A stretch of DNA of 64,000 nucleotides, taken from contig DYIU01000005.1 of NCBI GenBank assembly GCA_020723485.1, positions 124,001-188,000 on the forward strand, written 5' to 3'. The notes under the pieces are model-generated. The model searched no databases, was not told the DNA's origin, and was given only the letters and a program-made list of their open reading frames with translations. The stretch comes from Acidimicrobium ferrooxidans. Its GTDB lineage: Bacteria; Actinomycetota; Geothermincolia; Fen-727; Anoxymicrobiaceae. Position 1 is the first letter of the stretch; each line of letters begins with the position of its first letter. Shown here piece by piece: positions 17,062 to 24,953 of the stretch. Made by a program: the position numbers and the translations under genes.

Positions 17062-18558
17062 TTACTCGTAACGGTCTATCAGCTTGGAGGCGATGATGCC
17101 GGACGCGATGACCGTCGGCACTCCCCCTCCCGGATGCGTCGAGTTGCCTACGAGATAGAGCCCCTTGATGCTCTTCGATCTCGCGGACGGCCTGAAGATG
17201 GTCTGCTCGGTGAGGTCCTCCTGGATATCGTAGATCGCGCCCTTCGGCATCAGCAGCCTGCGCTCGAAGTCCATCGGTGTCGCGCAGTCGGTGATCGTCA
17301 CGTGCTCCTTGAGGCCCGGGATGGCGTAGCTGTCCAGGTCCTCGATGGTGCGCTCTACGAACGGCTGCTTCTCGGCGTCCCAGTCTGTCCCCGCCAAGTC
17401 GTAGAACCCCTCGGGGATGAGGTTGAGGGCGTGGTGGCCTTCGGGGGCGAGCGCCGGGTCGGACATGGTCGGCCAGCATATGAGGCCGAACATCTTCTCG
17501 GGAAGCCTGCCCTTCTTGGCGTTGTTGTACCAGTAGTCGTTGACCTCTTCCATGGAAGACGCGATTATGCTGTGGTGCGCCTCGAGCGGCGGTTCGTAAT
17601 CCAGGCCCACGTACACCATGGGGACGCTCTTGGAGTACTCGTAGCTCTTCATGCCGACCCTTGCGAGCCAGGGCAGCTGGTCCTGCGGGATCATATCCAG
17701 GTAGAGCTTGATGGCGTTGATATCCGAGACCACGATATCGGCGGTTATCTCCGTGCCGTCGCCGAGCAGAACGCCAGCGGCGCGTTTGTTGCGCACCAGG
17801 ACCTGCACGACCTCGGTGTCGAGCCTGACCTCCATACCGAACTTCTCGCCGCACCTCTGGAAGGCGAGCGGTATCTGCACCATGCCGCCGCGCGGGTACC
17901 AGATGCCCTCGTGCTCGGAGTAGGGGAGCAGGGCGAACAGGCCGGAGACAAGCTCGGGCGGCAGGCCCAGGTACAGGGACTGGTAAGCCATGGTCCTCTG
18001 GACCGCTTCGCTCTTGAAGTAGCTCGTCAGGACCTCCTGATAAGTCTTCGCGAAGAGAGGGAGGTACTTCATGAGCGCCGGCGTGTTGAACACCAGGCGC
18101 GCCATGTCGGAGAGGGAGGTCGCGGGGCTGACGAAGAACCCCTTCATCAGGACCTCGGTGAATCCCTCGAAATACTTTGAGAACCGCCGGAACGCCTCGC
18201 CGTCCTCCGGCGACATCTTCGCGATGACCTCGGCGGTGCCCTCGACCGAGAGCGGGTAGGTGACCTTAGAGCCGTCCTTGTAGATGAAGCTCATCATCGG
18301 GTCGACGTCGATGAGGTCCACCTCGTCCTGGAACTTGGTTCCGAGCATCTCGAACGCTATCTCGGTCGGCTGTATCTCCTCGACTATCGAGGCGCCGACG
18401 TCGAAATGGTATCCCTCTTTCTCGAACGTCGAGCAGCAGCCCCCGACGTGGTCGCTCTGCTCGAGCACCAGGGTCTTCCGCCCCTGGCTTGCCAGGATCG
18501 ACGCGGCCGATAGCCCGCCGCACCCGGCACCGATCACTATCACGTCATAGTCCGCCAT
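17062..18558 (-). CDS. CrtI/RetSat-like NAD(P)/FAD-dependent oxidoreductase
   Basis: 498 aa. The N-terminus has the Rossmann FAD motif VIGAGCGGLSAA followed by LEQSDHVGGCC; the C-terminus has the second dinucleotide motif GLYLVGNSTHPGGGVP. This is the phytoene desaturase / carotenoid isomerase / retinol saturase superfamily. ATG at 18558 follows AGGAGG at eight bases. It is collinear with the protein at 28899-30398 over its whole length, so the two are paralogues on opposite sides of the tetR-controlled island. The substrate is unknown; no phytoene synthase or other carotenoid gene is nearby, so a carotenoid role should not be assumed. Confidence 0.85.
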   Translation of the reverse strand: MADYDVIVIGAGCGGLSAASILASQGRKTLVLEQSDHVGGCCSTFEKEGYHFDVGASIVEEIQPTEIAFEMLGTKFQDEVDLIDVDPMMSFIYKDGSKVTYPLSVEGTAEVIAKMSPEDGEAFRRFSKYFEGFTEVLMKGFFVSPATSLSDMARLVFNTPALMKYLPLFAKTYQEVLTSYFKSEAVQRTMAYQSLYLGLPPELVSGLFALLPYSEHEGIWYPRGGMVQIPLAFQRCGEKFGMEVRLDTEVVQVLVRNKRAAGVLLGDGTEITADIVVSDINAIKLYLDMIPQDQLPWLARVGMKSYEYSKSVPMVYVGLDYEPPLEAHHSIIASSMEEVNDYWYNNAKKGRLPEKMFGLICWPTMSDPALAPEGHHALNLIPEGFYDLAGTDWDAEKQPFVERTIEDLDSYAIPGLKEHVTITDCATPMDFERRLLMPKGAIYDIQEDLTEQTIFRPSARSKSIKGLYLVGNSTHPGGGVPTVIASGIIASKLIDRYE

Positions 18559-18609
18559 ACGGACCGCCTCCTGTTAAGTCAGTGCCCGCCCGCGCGGGGC
18601 CGGGCAGAA

Positions 18610-18644
18610 AATGCAACAAAGTGACCTGACCCCAATGTTGCGTT
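18610..18644. repeat. Dispersed stop-codon palindrome, copy C
   Basis: AATGCAACA ... TGTTGCGTT with core GTGACCTGACCCC. The right edge directly abuts the TAA stop (18645-18647) of the 56-aa membrane peptide. It is nearly identical to copy A and carries a T run on the gene's sense side beyond the stem. Confidence 0.85.
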
Positions 18645-18815
18645 TTATGCGTAGTAGCGGGCGGGAAGGTACGGGACCTGCTTGCCCAGGTGCTTGAGAA
18701 ACCTCTTCTTCGACTCGTCCTGCTGCGTGTACCAGCCGATGGCGGCCGCCACCACGAGGACCAGCAACAGCTTCTTGAACCACTTGCGCTTCTTCACCGC
18801 GTCCTTCTTCGCCAT
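18645..18815 (-). CDS. 56-aa single-pass membrane peptide
   Basis: A short gene with a very strong ribosome site (AGGAGGAGGAAGAA directly before the ATG at 18815). The peptide has a Lys/Arg-rich start (MAKKDAVKKRKWFKK), one hydrophobic segment of about 16 residues (LLLVLVVAAAIGWY), a charged stretch and a Tyr/Pro-rich tail ending PARYYA. The positive-inside rule puts the N-terminus in the cytoplasm. It lies between the fusion oxidoreductase and the CrtI-like gene in the operon and may be a membrane anchor or small subunit for one of them; this is inference. No family is recognised. Confidence 0.75.
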   Translation of the reverse strand: MAKKDAVKKRKWFKKLLLVLVVAAAIGWYTQQDESKKRFLKHLGKQVPYLPARYYA

Positions 18816-18854
18816 TTCTTCCTCCTCCTAGGTTGCCTCACAAGTAAACAACGC

Positions 18855-21506
18855 CTATATGCGGATACGCAAATCCTCTACGGGATAGCTCATGCACGGG
18901 TGGATGTACCCGTACTTCATGTCGACGTACCTCAAGCCCACCCGTTCGGGCGCGAACACCTTTCCCGAGAGGAGCCTGGTGCGGCACGCGCCGCACTCCC
19001 CGGCCCGGCATATCGCCGGCACCACAATGCCCTCCCGCTCGAGAGCGTTCATGAGCGGCTCCCCCGCCCGGGCGCGCAGCGAGCGCCCGGAGCGCTCCTC
19101 TGTCACCTCGAACTCAGCGGCCGGGTCCGTGCCCGCCGGCCAGCCCGGCTCGAGCGTGACGTCGGCGGGAGGCCCGTACGCCTCCTTGCGCACCAGCCTC
19201 CCGGGCACCCCCAGGCTCTCGAGCGCGCCATCGCAGAGCACGTACATCGCCGGCGGGCCGCAGATGAAGAACGTCTTCCCCTCGACGGGCCCGACCAATT
19301 CGGAGATGAGCTCTCGGTTGATGAACCCGCAGAGCCCCCTCCAGTCCTCCGGAGGCTCGCTGATGACCACGTCGAGGCGGATGTTGCCGTTCTTCGCGGA
19401 CAGCTCGGCGAGCTCCTCGCCGAACACGATGTCCTGTGGGTCCCTGCTGCCGTAGATGATGTGCATGTCGAGCTCCAGGCCCTTCTCCACCGCCTCCCTG
19501 GCCATGGAGGCGAAGGGGGTGATACCGCTCCCGCCTGCCAGCATGACCAGCGAAGGCGTGCAGATGAGGGGCTCGTAGAAGAAGCTCCCGCTCGGCGCGG
19601 TGGACTCGAACTCGTCGCCGGGCTTCACCCTGTCGAGTAGGTAGCTGGAGACGAACCCACCGGGCATCCGCCGCACCGTCAGGTCATAGTACGGCCTGCC
19701 CGGCGCAGATGAGATGCTGAACGGGCGGGAGGTCTGCACCCCGTCGATCTCCACGAAGAGGTTCACGTACTGACCGGCCAGGAACGGCGGCAGTTCGCCG
19801 TCCGCCGGCTCCATGCGCAGGGTGCTGGTGCTCGACGTCTCGTCGATGACCTCCGCCAGGCGCAGCCCCACCCGGCGCGGGTGCAGCCGCGAGAGGGCCT
19901 CGCGCATCGGCGCGGTGAAATCGGGGGCGACCTCGCCCGCGCCCTCGGACTGCTGCTCCACCTGGCTCTTGAGCCTCTCCGTCACGCCGGCGTCCCTGCC
20001 ACCGCTCTCCATGTCCTCCAGCACCTTGCGGGTCGACAGGTATCCGCTCACTATGGAGGGCTCGTAGCCGCCGCCTATGTTGACCCAGGCCCCGGAGAAG
20101 TAGAGGCCTTCCAGCGGCCCGCGCGGCGGCATCCGCACCATGCCGGTCCCCTTGAACGTCTCGTTGAAGCCGATTATGCTCCCGGCCGGATTGCCGGTGT
20201 AGCGGGCGTTGGTGAGCGGCGTGGCCACCTCGACTTCCTCTATGTGCTTGCGGATGTCAGGCGCTATGCGCTCGGCCAGCCCTATGACGCGGTCCGCGAC
20301 CGCGTCCTTTGTCCGCGCGTACTCGTCGGCGGAAAGCTTCAGCCACGGTTCGGCCCTCGCGATCATCGTTATCACCATCATCGTCGTACCGGGGGGCGAG
20401 TACGAGCGGTCAACCGCGTTGTAGGCGGTGACAGCCGCCTCCGCCGGTTCGGACTCGATGGCCTTCTTCATCAGCTGGTAGTGCCCGTCCAGGTCGTAGT
20501 CGGTGTTCACGAACGTCTCGTGGTTCTTGAACCCGAGCTCCTCGTAGTCGCGGTCCAGGCCCAGGTAGACGTTGAACGTCGACGCTCCCCCGGAGCCGGC
20601 CCCCAGGCGCTTCAAGTACCAGCCCGGTATCTCGTCGGGGCCGATAAGGTCGAGACAGGTGGTCATGGGGTTCGCGTTGGACACGACGTACGGGCAGTCG
20701 ATCTTCTCGCCGCTGTCCGTCTCGACCCCGTAGACCTTCCCACCGGTGGCCAGTATCTTCGCGGCCCCGTTGTTGAGCCAGACGTCTCCGCCGTTCTCCT
20801 GGATGATGTCCATGAAGGCCTGTGACAGCGACTGGGAGGTGCCCCGGATGTGAGCGGGGCCGAACCTCAGGTAGCTCACGGTCCCGAGCGCGTAAATGGT
20901 GAAAGAGAGCTCCGAAGGCGGCTGGCAGTAGTAACCCCAGGCCTGCCCCAGCACCGCTCGTGCCTTCTCGTCTGAGACCATAGGGTCGAGCACGTCCGAC
21001 AGGCTCTTGCCGAAGAACTTCATGAGCGCGGGGAACTGCTCGGGCTGGGCCATCGCGTTCTTCATCCCGAGCCGATTGGCTTTCAGGGCCTGGCTCGCGA
21101 AGTCGAAGCACGCCGCGGAGAACTCCCTGAGGCCGTCGGCCTGGTCCGGGAACTGCCTTATCATCTCCTCCTCGAACGCCTCCCTCCCGAGCGGGATGGT
21201 GACGTCCACGTCCGGGAAGACGCTGCGGTAGTACTCGGGGATGGGGAAGAACTCCACCTTGTCGAAGATCCCCAGCTGCTCGAACAGTTTCCAGAGCGGG
21301 CCCTTGTCGGCCGCTGTGCCGAGGCCGGACAGCTCGTGGAGTGATATCTCGAACTCGAACCGACCGCGCTTGAACGAGGAGGCGTACCCGCCCGGAACCC
21401 GGTGCCTCTCCAGCAGGAGGACCTTCCTGCCCTCTTTCGCGAGCCAGGTCGCCGCTGAAAGGCCGCCCAGGCCGGCGCCCACCACTACAACGTCGTAATC
21501 GTTCAT
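18855..21506 (-). CDS. Fusion of CrtI/RetSat-like oxidoreductase, ferredoxin reductase and [2Fe-2S] ferredoxin
   Basis: 883 aa. Residues 1 to about 490 form a CrtI/carotenoid-isomerase-like flavoprotein (VVVGAGLGGLSAA at the start, GLYFSGAWVNIGGGYEP at its end). After a linker, about 540-785 is a ferredoxin-NADP reductase-type module with the FAD motif RPFSISSAPG and the nucleotide motif AGGSGITPFASM. Residues 790-883 are a plant-type ferredoxin with Cys at about 833, 838, 841 and 871 (CX4CX2CX29C). One chain could thus carry electrons from NAD(P)H to the first domain or the reverse. I chose the second ATG (21506), six bases after GAGAGG; an ATG at 21509 and a TTG at 21512 are possible. It is longer than any single-domain relative. 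Confidence 0.85.
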   Translation of the reverse strand: MNDYDVVVVGAGLGGLSAATWLAKEGRKVLLLERHRVPGGYASSFKRGRFEFEISLHELSGLGTAADKGPLWKLFEQLGIFDKVEFFPIPEYYRSVFPDVDVTIPLGREAFEEEMIRQFPDQADGLREFSAACFDFASQALKANRLGMKNAMAQPEQFPALMKFFGKSLSDVLDPMVSDEKARAVLGQAWGYYCQPPSELSFTIYALGTVSYLRFGPAHIRGTSQSLSQAFMDIIQENGGDVWLNNGAAKILATGGKVYGVETDSGEKIDCPYVVSNANPMTTCLDLIGPDEIPGWYLKRLGAGSGGASTFNVYLGLDRDYEELGFKNHETFVNTDYDLDGHYQLMKKAIESEPAEAAVTAYNAVDRSYSPPGTTMMVITMIARAEPWLKLSADEYARTKDAVADRVIGLAERIAPDIRKHIEEVEVATPLTNARYTGNPAGSIIGFNETFKGTGMVRMPPRGPLEGLYFSGAWVNIGGGYEPSIVSGYLSTRKVLEDMESGGRDAGVTERLKSQVEQQSEGAGEVAPDFTAPMREALSRLHPRRVGLRLAEVIDETSSTSTLRMEPADGELPPFLAGQYVNLFVEIDGVQTSRPFSISSAPGRPYYDLTVRRMPGGFVSSYLLDRVKPGDEFESTAPSGSFFYEPLICTPSLVMLAGGSGITPFASMAREAVEKGLELDMHIIYGSRDPQDIVFGEELAELSAKNGNIRLDVVISEPPEDWRGLCGFINRELISELVGPVEGKTFFICGPPAMYVLCDGALESLGVPGRLVRKEAYGPPADVTLEPGWPAGTDPAAEFEVTEERSGRSLRARAGEPLMNALEREGIVVPAICRAGECGACRTRLLSGKVFAPERVGLRYVDMKYGYIHPCMSYPVEDLRIRI

Positions 21507-21521
21507 CATCAACCTCTCAGT

Positions 21522-22484
21522 TCAGTTGCATATCCCGGCGGCCGCCGCCGCCGCTTCAGCCACCATGCCGCCGATGATGTCGGCGACGGGTTTGACCTCG
21601 TCGATTATCCCCACTGCCAGGCTGCAGGCCACCACGCCGGCATCCACGTCACCCCGGTCCATCATGCGGCGGGTGTTCACGCCGGCCACCACCTGGAGTA
21701 TCTCCAAGAACTCGGCCCCCGATTCCTCGAGACGGGCCGCCTCGAGCGCGGCGCCGTTCCTCCACGCCCTCAAGGTGTTGTGAACGGAGCCGAGGATCGG
21801 TACCGTGTCGTACTCGGTGGCCGCGAGCAGCGCGTCCTTCAGGTTCCGGTGCACGCCGGCCTCCTCGGAGAGCAGCAGCCTCGTGCCGAGCATAGCCGCG
21901 CCGGCGCCGAGCGCGAGGGCCGCCAGCAGGCCGCGGCCGTCCGCTATTCCTCCCGCCGCTATCACCGGCACGTCCAGCACGTCGGCCGCTCTCGGGACCA
22001 GCGACATCGTCGTGAATCCCAGGTCGGCGATGTGCCCCCCGCCCTCGCTGCCGAAGACGGTGACGGCGTCGACCCCCTGTCGCTGCGCGCTCACGGCGTG
22101 TCGCACGCTGGTGCACTTGTGCATGACCTTTATGCCGGCCTCTTTCAGCGGTCCCACCAGCTCATCCGGAGGAAGGTGGCCGCTCGTCTCCACCACCGGG
22201 ACGCCCTCGGCCATGATGACCTCCGCGTAGAGCTCGTTGTCTATGGGCCGCAGGGCCGGGAACAGGTTGAGGTTCACCGCGAACGGGCGGTCGGTGAGGG
22301 ACTTGAGTTTGAGGAGCGCCTCGCGGAACTCCCCCTGCGTCGGGAACATCGCCGAGGACATTATCCCGAGTGCCCCGGCGTTGCTCACCGCGGCGGCGAA
22401 CTCGGGCCCCGTGATGTACTGCATGCAGCCGCCGATGACGGGATGCTCGATGCCCAGCAGCCGTGTCACGTCGGTCTCGAACAT
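21522..22484 (-). CDS. Nitronate monooxygenase-like FMN enzyme
   Basis: 320 aa TIM-barrel flavoprotein of the NMO / 2-nitropropane dioxygenase family, which also includes the enoyl-ACP reductase FabK. Signatures are GGCMQYITGPEFAAAVS at the N-terminus, FGSEGGGHIADLG with the conserved His, and the phosphate-binding AAGGIADGRG. ATG at 22484 follows GAGGAAGG. It is ten bases downstream of the isomerase gene in the same operon. In an acyl-CoA gene cluster a role as an enoyl-thioester reductase or acyl-CoA oxidoreductase is as plausible as nitronate oxidation; the sequence does not settle this. Confidence 0.85.
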   Translation of the reverse strand: MFETDVTRLLGIEHPVIGGCMQYITGPEFAAAVSNAGALGIMSSAMFPTQGEFREALLKLKSLTDRPFAVNLNLFPALRPIDNELYAEVIMAEGVPVVETSGHLPPDELVGPLKEAGIKVMHKCTSVRHAVSAQRQGVDAVTVFGSEGGGHIADLGFTTMSLVPRAADVLDVPVIAAGGIADGRGLLAALALGAGAAMLGTRLLLSEEAGVHRNLKDALLAATEYDTVPILGSVHNTLRAWRNGAALEAARLEESGAEFLEILQVVAGVNTRRMMDRGDVDAGVVACSLAVGIIDEVKPVADIIGGMVAEAAAAAAGICN

Positions 22485-22494
22485 ACTGCCTTCC

Positions 22495-23268
22495 TCAGTC
22501 CTTGCCGCCGCCCTGCTTCTCCATGAACTTCTTTATGGCCTCCTGGTGCTCCGGGGACATGACCAGGAACGGCTGGGTGCTCGCCTCGTTGTCGAGCATC
22601 GTCTTGAGGTCGAGCCTGTGCGACCAGTTGAGGTTGCGCTTCGTCATCTCGAGCACCGTGGGCGAGGCCTTGGCCATGCGCTTCGCGACCTTCATCACCT
22701 CGTCGGAGATGCTGTCGTGGTCGAAGACGCCGTTTATGAGCCCGATACGCTCCGCTTCCGTGGAGTCGATGACCCTGGCCGCGAGCGCGAGCTCCTTCGC
22801 GCGGGCCAGCCCCACCCTCCTGGGCAGGTAATAGGAAGCGCCCAGGTCCGGGATTATCGAGATGCGAACGAAGCTCATGTAGAAGCGCGCCCTCTCGGTC
22901 GCGTACGTGATGTCGGAGCAGAGCGCCAGGCTGAAGCCCCCGCCCGCCGCCCAGCCGTCGACCTCGGTTATGACCGGCTTGGGCCCCTCGTGGAGCATGT
23001 ATCCTATCTCGGCGAACTTCTTCATGTTCTCATACAGGAACATCGGGTCCATCTTCTCGCCCATGATGGAGAGGTCCGCCCCCACGCAGAAGTTCCCGCC
23101 CTCGCCGCGGAGCACTATCACCCGCACGTCGTCGTCGGCGAGCGCGTCTTCCATCCCCTCGAACATGGGTGGAAGCAGGTCCATCCCCATCGCGTTCATG
23201 GTGGGCCCGTTCATCGTGCAGCGGGCGACCCCGTCCGCCTTCTCTACTCCGAAGAACTCGCTTTCCAT
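22495..23268 (-). CDS. Enoyl-CoA hydratase/isomerase family protein, PaaG/ECI-like
   Basis: 257 aa crotonase-fold enzyme. Oxyanion-hole segments are GNFCVGADLS and AAGGGFSLALCSD. The first catalytic Glu of true hydratases is replaced by Ser in the second segment, while RISIIPDLGASYYLPRRVG carries the Asp used by PaaG and delta3,delta2-enoyl-CoA isomerases. This favours an isomerase over a hydratase. ATG at 23268 follows GGGAG, with a three-base gap after the DUF35 gene. It probably moves a double bond in the acyl-CoA substrate handled by this operon. Confidence 0.87.
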   Translation of the reverse strand: MESEFFGVEKADGVARCTMNGPTMNAMGMDLLPPMFEGMEDALADDDVRVIVLRGEGGNFCVGADLSIMGEKMDPMFLYENMKKFAEIGYMLHEGPKPVITEVDGWAAGGGFSLALCSDITYATERARFYMSFVRISIIPDLGASYYLPRRVGLARAKELALAARVIDSTEAERIGLINGVFDHDSISDEVMKVAKRMAKASPTVLEMTKRNLNWSHRLDLKTMLDNEASTQPFLVMSPEHQEAIKKFMEKQGGGKD

Positions 23269-23271
23269 GGC

Positions 23272-23763
23272 TTACTCCCGGATGAGCTCGAAGTGCTTTA
23301 TGTCCATCATGCTGCCGGTGCGTTTGCCGTCCTCCTCGAAGACCGCCCTCACGCGCATCCCGGCCTTCATCTTCTCCGGGTCCGTCTCGTCGATGAAGTG
23401 GATGAGGTAGCTGTCGGCCCCGTCGAGCTGGATGACGGCGTAGCCGTAGGGCACCGGCCTCTGGAGGCCGGTGGAAGGGTCGACGAACCCGAAGCTGACC
23501 ACGGAGAAGGTGATGAGGGTCCCCTCGTCGCTTACCGGCACCAGCTCGGTCATCTCCCTGTAGCACGGCCCGCAGACGCTGCGGATCGGCACGTACACCC
23601 TGCCGCACTCGGGGCACTTGATTCCCCAGAACTTCTTGTTGTCACGTATCTCGGTAAGGAACTTCGAGCCGTAGGTGCCCGCGCTCCAGCGGAACGGCTG
23701 GGCGGACTCTCCGCTCTCAATCGCAAGGTACATCCTCTTCTTGTCGTCCGCCAACGCGATCAC
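23272..23763 (-). CDS. DUF35 zinc-ribbon/OB-fold protein (partner of thiolase-like A)
   Basis: 163 aa from the GTG at 23763, which overlaps the TGA of the preceding thiolase-like gene (GTGA). It has a rubredoxin-like zinc ribbon (CPECGRVYVPIRSVCGPC) followed by an OB-fold with the pattern PVPYGYAVIQLDGADSYLIH. Proteins of this family form complexes with thiolase-fold partners, for example in archaeal HMG-CoA synthesis, in benzylsuccinate degradation and in steroid side-chain aldolases. The tight coupling to the neighbouring gene supports such a complex here. A longer open frame upstream is only a shadow of the thiolase-like gene. Confidence 0.88.
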   Translation of the reverse strand: MIALADDKKRMYLAIESGESAQPFRWSAGTYGSKFLTEIRDNKKFWGIKCPECGRVYVPIRSVCGPCYREMTELVPVSDEGTLITFSVVSFGFVDPSTGLQRPVPYGYAVIQLDGADSYLIHFIDETDPEKMKAGMRVRAVFEEDGKRTGSMMDIKHFELIRE

Positions 23764-24953
23764 CCCCTGTTCCTTTCCGGCTTCTCGATGCCTATGACCA
23801 GCTCGTCCGACCAGTAGCAGCCGCCGAACCCGGTGGCCAGGGCGAGCGACGCCCCGGGCACCTGCCTGTCGCCGGCGCGCCCCTGCACCTGCAGGGCTGC
23901 TTCCGCGACCCGGAGCAGGCCCGTGGCGCCGATGGCGTTCGAGGACAGCACCCCTCCGGACGGGTTCACCGGGCACTTGCCGCCCATGTCGGTGGCCCCG
24001 GAGCGAACCAGGGCCGGGGCCCCGGCCCTCTCACAGAAACCGAGTGACTCCATGTAGCGCAACCCCGCGAAGGAGTACGGCAGGTACAGCTCGGCGACGT
24101 CGAACTGCTCCAGCGGGTCGGTTATCCCCACCTTCCCATAGAGCTCCGCGGTGGCGCGCTCCATCGCCGGGAACCAGGTGCCGCCTTTCACATGCTGGTT
24201 GACGTACGGGTCGCTCGTGTAAGCCCACAGGTGCCGGTCGGCGACGCCGTGCACCCACGCCGGCGCGTTGGGAAAGTCGCCGGCGATATCCTCCGACGCG
24301 AAGACCACCGCGCAGGCGCCGTCGGTCCTCGGGCACATGTCGCCGAGCTTGACCGGCCATGCCAGGTATGGCGTGCCCATGATGGCCTCTATGTTGAGCT
24401 CCATGCGCAGGTGAGCGTACGGGTTGTTGAGCGCGTTCTTCCTGTCGCGCACCGCCACGTACGCGGCGTCCTCCTCGGTGGCCCCGGTCTCGGCCATGTA
24501 CTGCGTGGCCTCGAGCGCAAGGCCGGCCACGGCCCCGCCGAACGTGGGGCGGTCCCAGAACGGGTCGAACGCGGTGATGATGGCCCCGGTGGTGTCGGAC
24601 TCGGAGTTCTTCTCCCACCCGATGGCGAGCACGCGGTCGAACATCCCGCTCGCGACGTGGTAGTAGGCGCCCATCGCGACCGTGCTGCCGGTGGTGCCTC
24701 CTGTGGTCATCTTCATTATGGGCTTGCCCAGGGCGCCGCTGCCGTCGACCGACCAGGTGTCCACGTAGTTGATGCCCTCGAAGTGGTCCATGTTCCCTAT
24801 GACTATCGCGTCAATGTCTTTCCTGGTCATCCGCGCGTCGTCGAGCGCGGCGCGGACAGCCTCGTTAATGAGCTCGATGCCGTAGACGTCTCGCCTGGCC
24901 GAGCTCTGCAGAGTCATCCCGACGCCGACTATTCCTACTCTCTTGGCCGCCAT
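23760..24953 (-). CDS. Thiolase-fold protein lacking canonical catalytic residues (A)
   Basis: 397 aa of the thiolase/SCP-x superfamily, starting GIVGVGMTLQSS. Where thiolases carry the nucleophilic Cys it has MTTGGTTGSTV; where they have GHPxGA it has SSNAIGATG, so the catalytic His is Asn. Near the end FGGCYWSDELV replaces the second Cys motif. It should not act as a normal thiolase. Thiolase-like/DUF35 aldolases such as Ltp2-ChsH2 also depend on other residues, so a retro-aldolase or a lipid-transfer role is possible. ATG at 24953 overlaps the TAA of thiolase-like B by one base, and it is followed directly by a DUF35 gene. Confidence 0.85.
   Translation of the reverse strand: MAAKRVGIVGVGMTLQSSARRDVYGIELINEAVRAALDDARMTRKDIDAIVIGNMDHFEGINYVDTWSVDGSGALGKPIMKMTTGGTTGSTVAMGAYYHVASGMFDRVLAIGWEKNSESDTTGAIITAFDPFWDRPTFGGAVAGLALEATQYMAETGATEEDAAYVAVRDRKNALNNPYAHLRMELNIEAIMGTPYLAWPVKLGDMCPRTDGACAVVFASEDIAGDFPNAPAWVHGVADRHLWAYTSDPYVNQHVKGGTWFPAMERATAELYGKVGITDPLEQFDVAELYLPYSFAGLRYMESLGFCERAGAPALVRSGATDMGGKCPVNPSGGVLSSNAIGATGLLRVAEAALQVQGRAGDRQVPGASLALATGFGGCYWSDELVIGIEKPERNRG

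Noticed and set aside
17062..18558. Carotenoid biosynthesis cluster
   Set aside because: The CrtI-like proteins stand without phytoene synthase, GGPP synthase or cyclase genes, so the carotenoid label is not supported.
22237..23817. Long plus-strand open frame opposite the NMO, isomerase and DUF35 genes
   Set aside because: The minus-strand genes here have clear domain motifs and coupled starts; the opposite frame is His/Arg/Val-rich without motifs, as expected for an antisense shadow in GC-rich DNA. The same holds for frames at 10465-11805, 17134-18180, 48110-50116 and 57982-59886.
23764..23976. Extended N-terminus of the DUF35 protein at 23272-23763
   Set aside because: The extra part overlaps thiolase-like A in another frame and is Arg/Gly-rich; the GTGA overlap is a better start.
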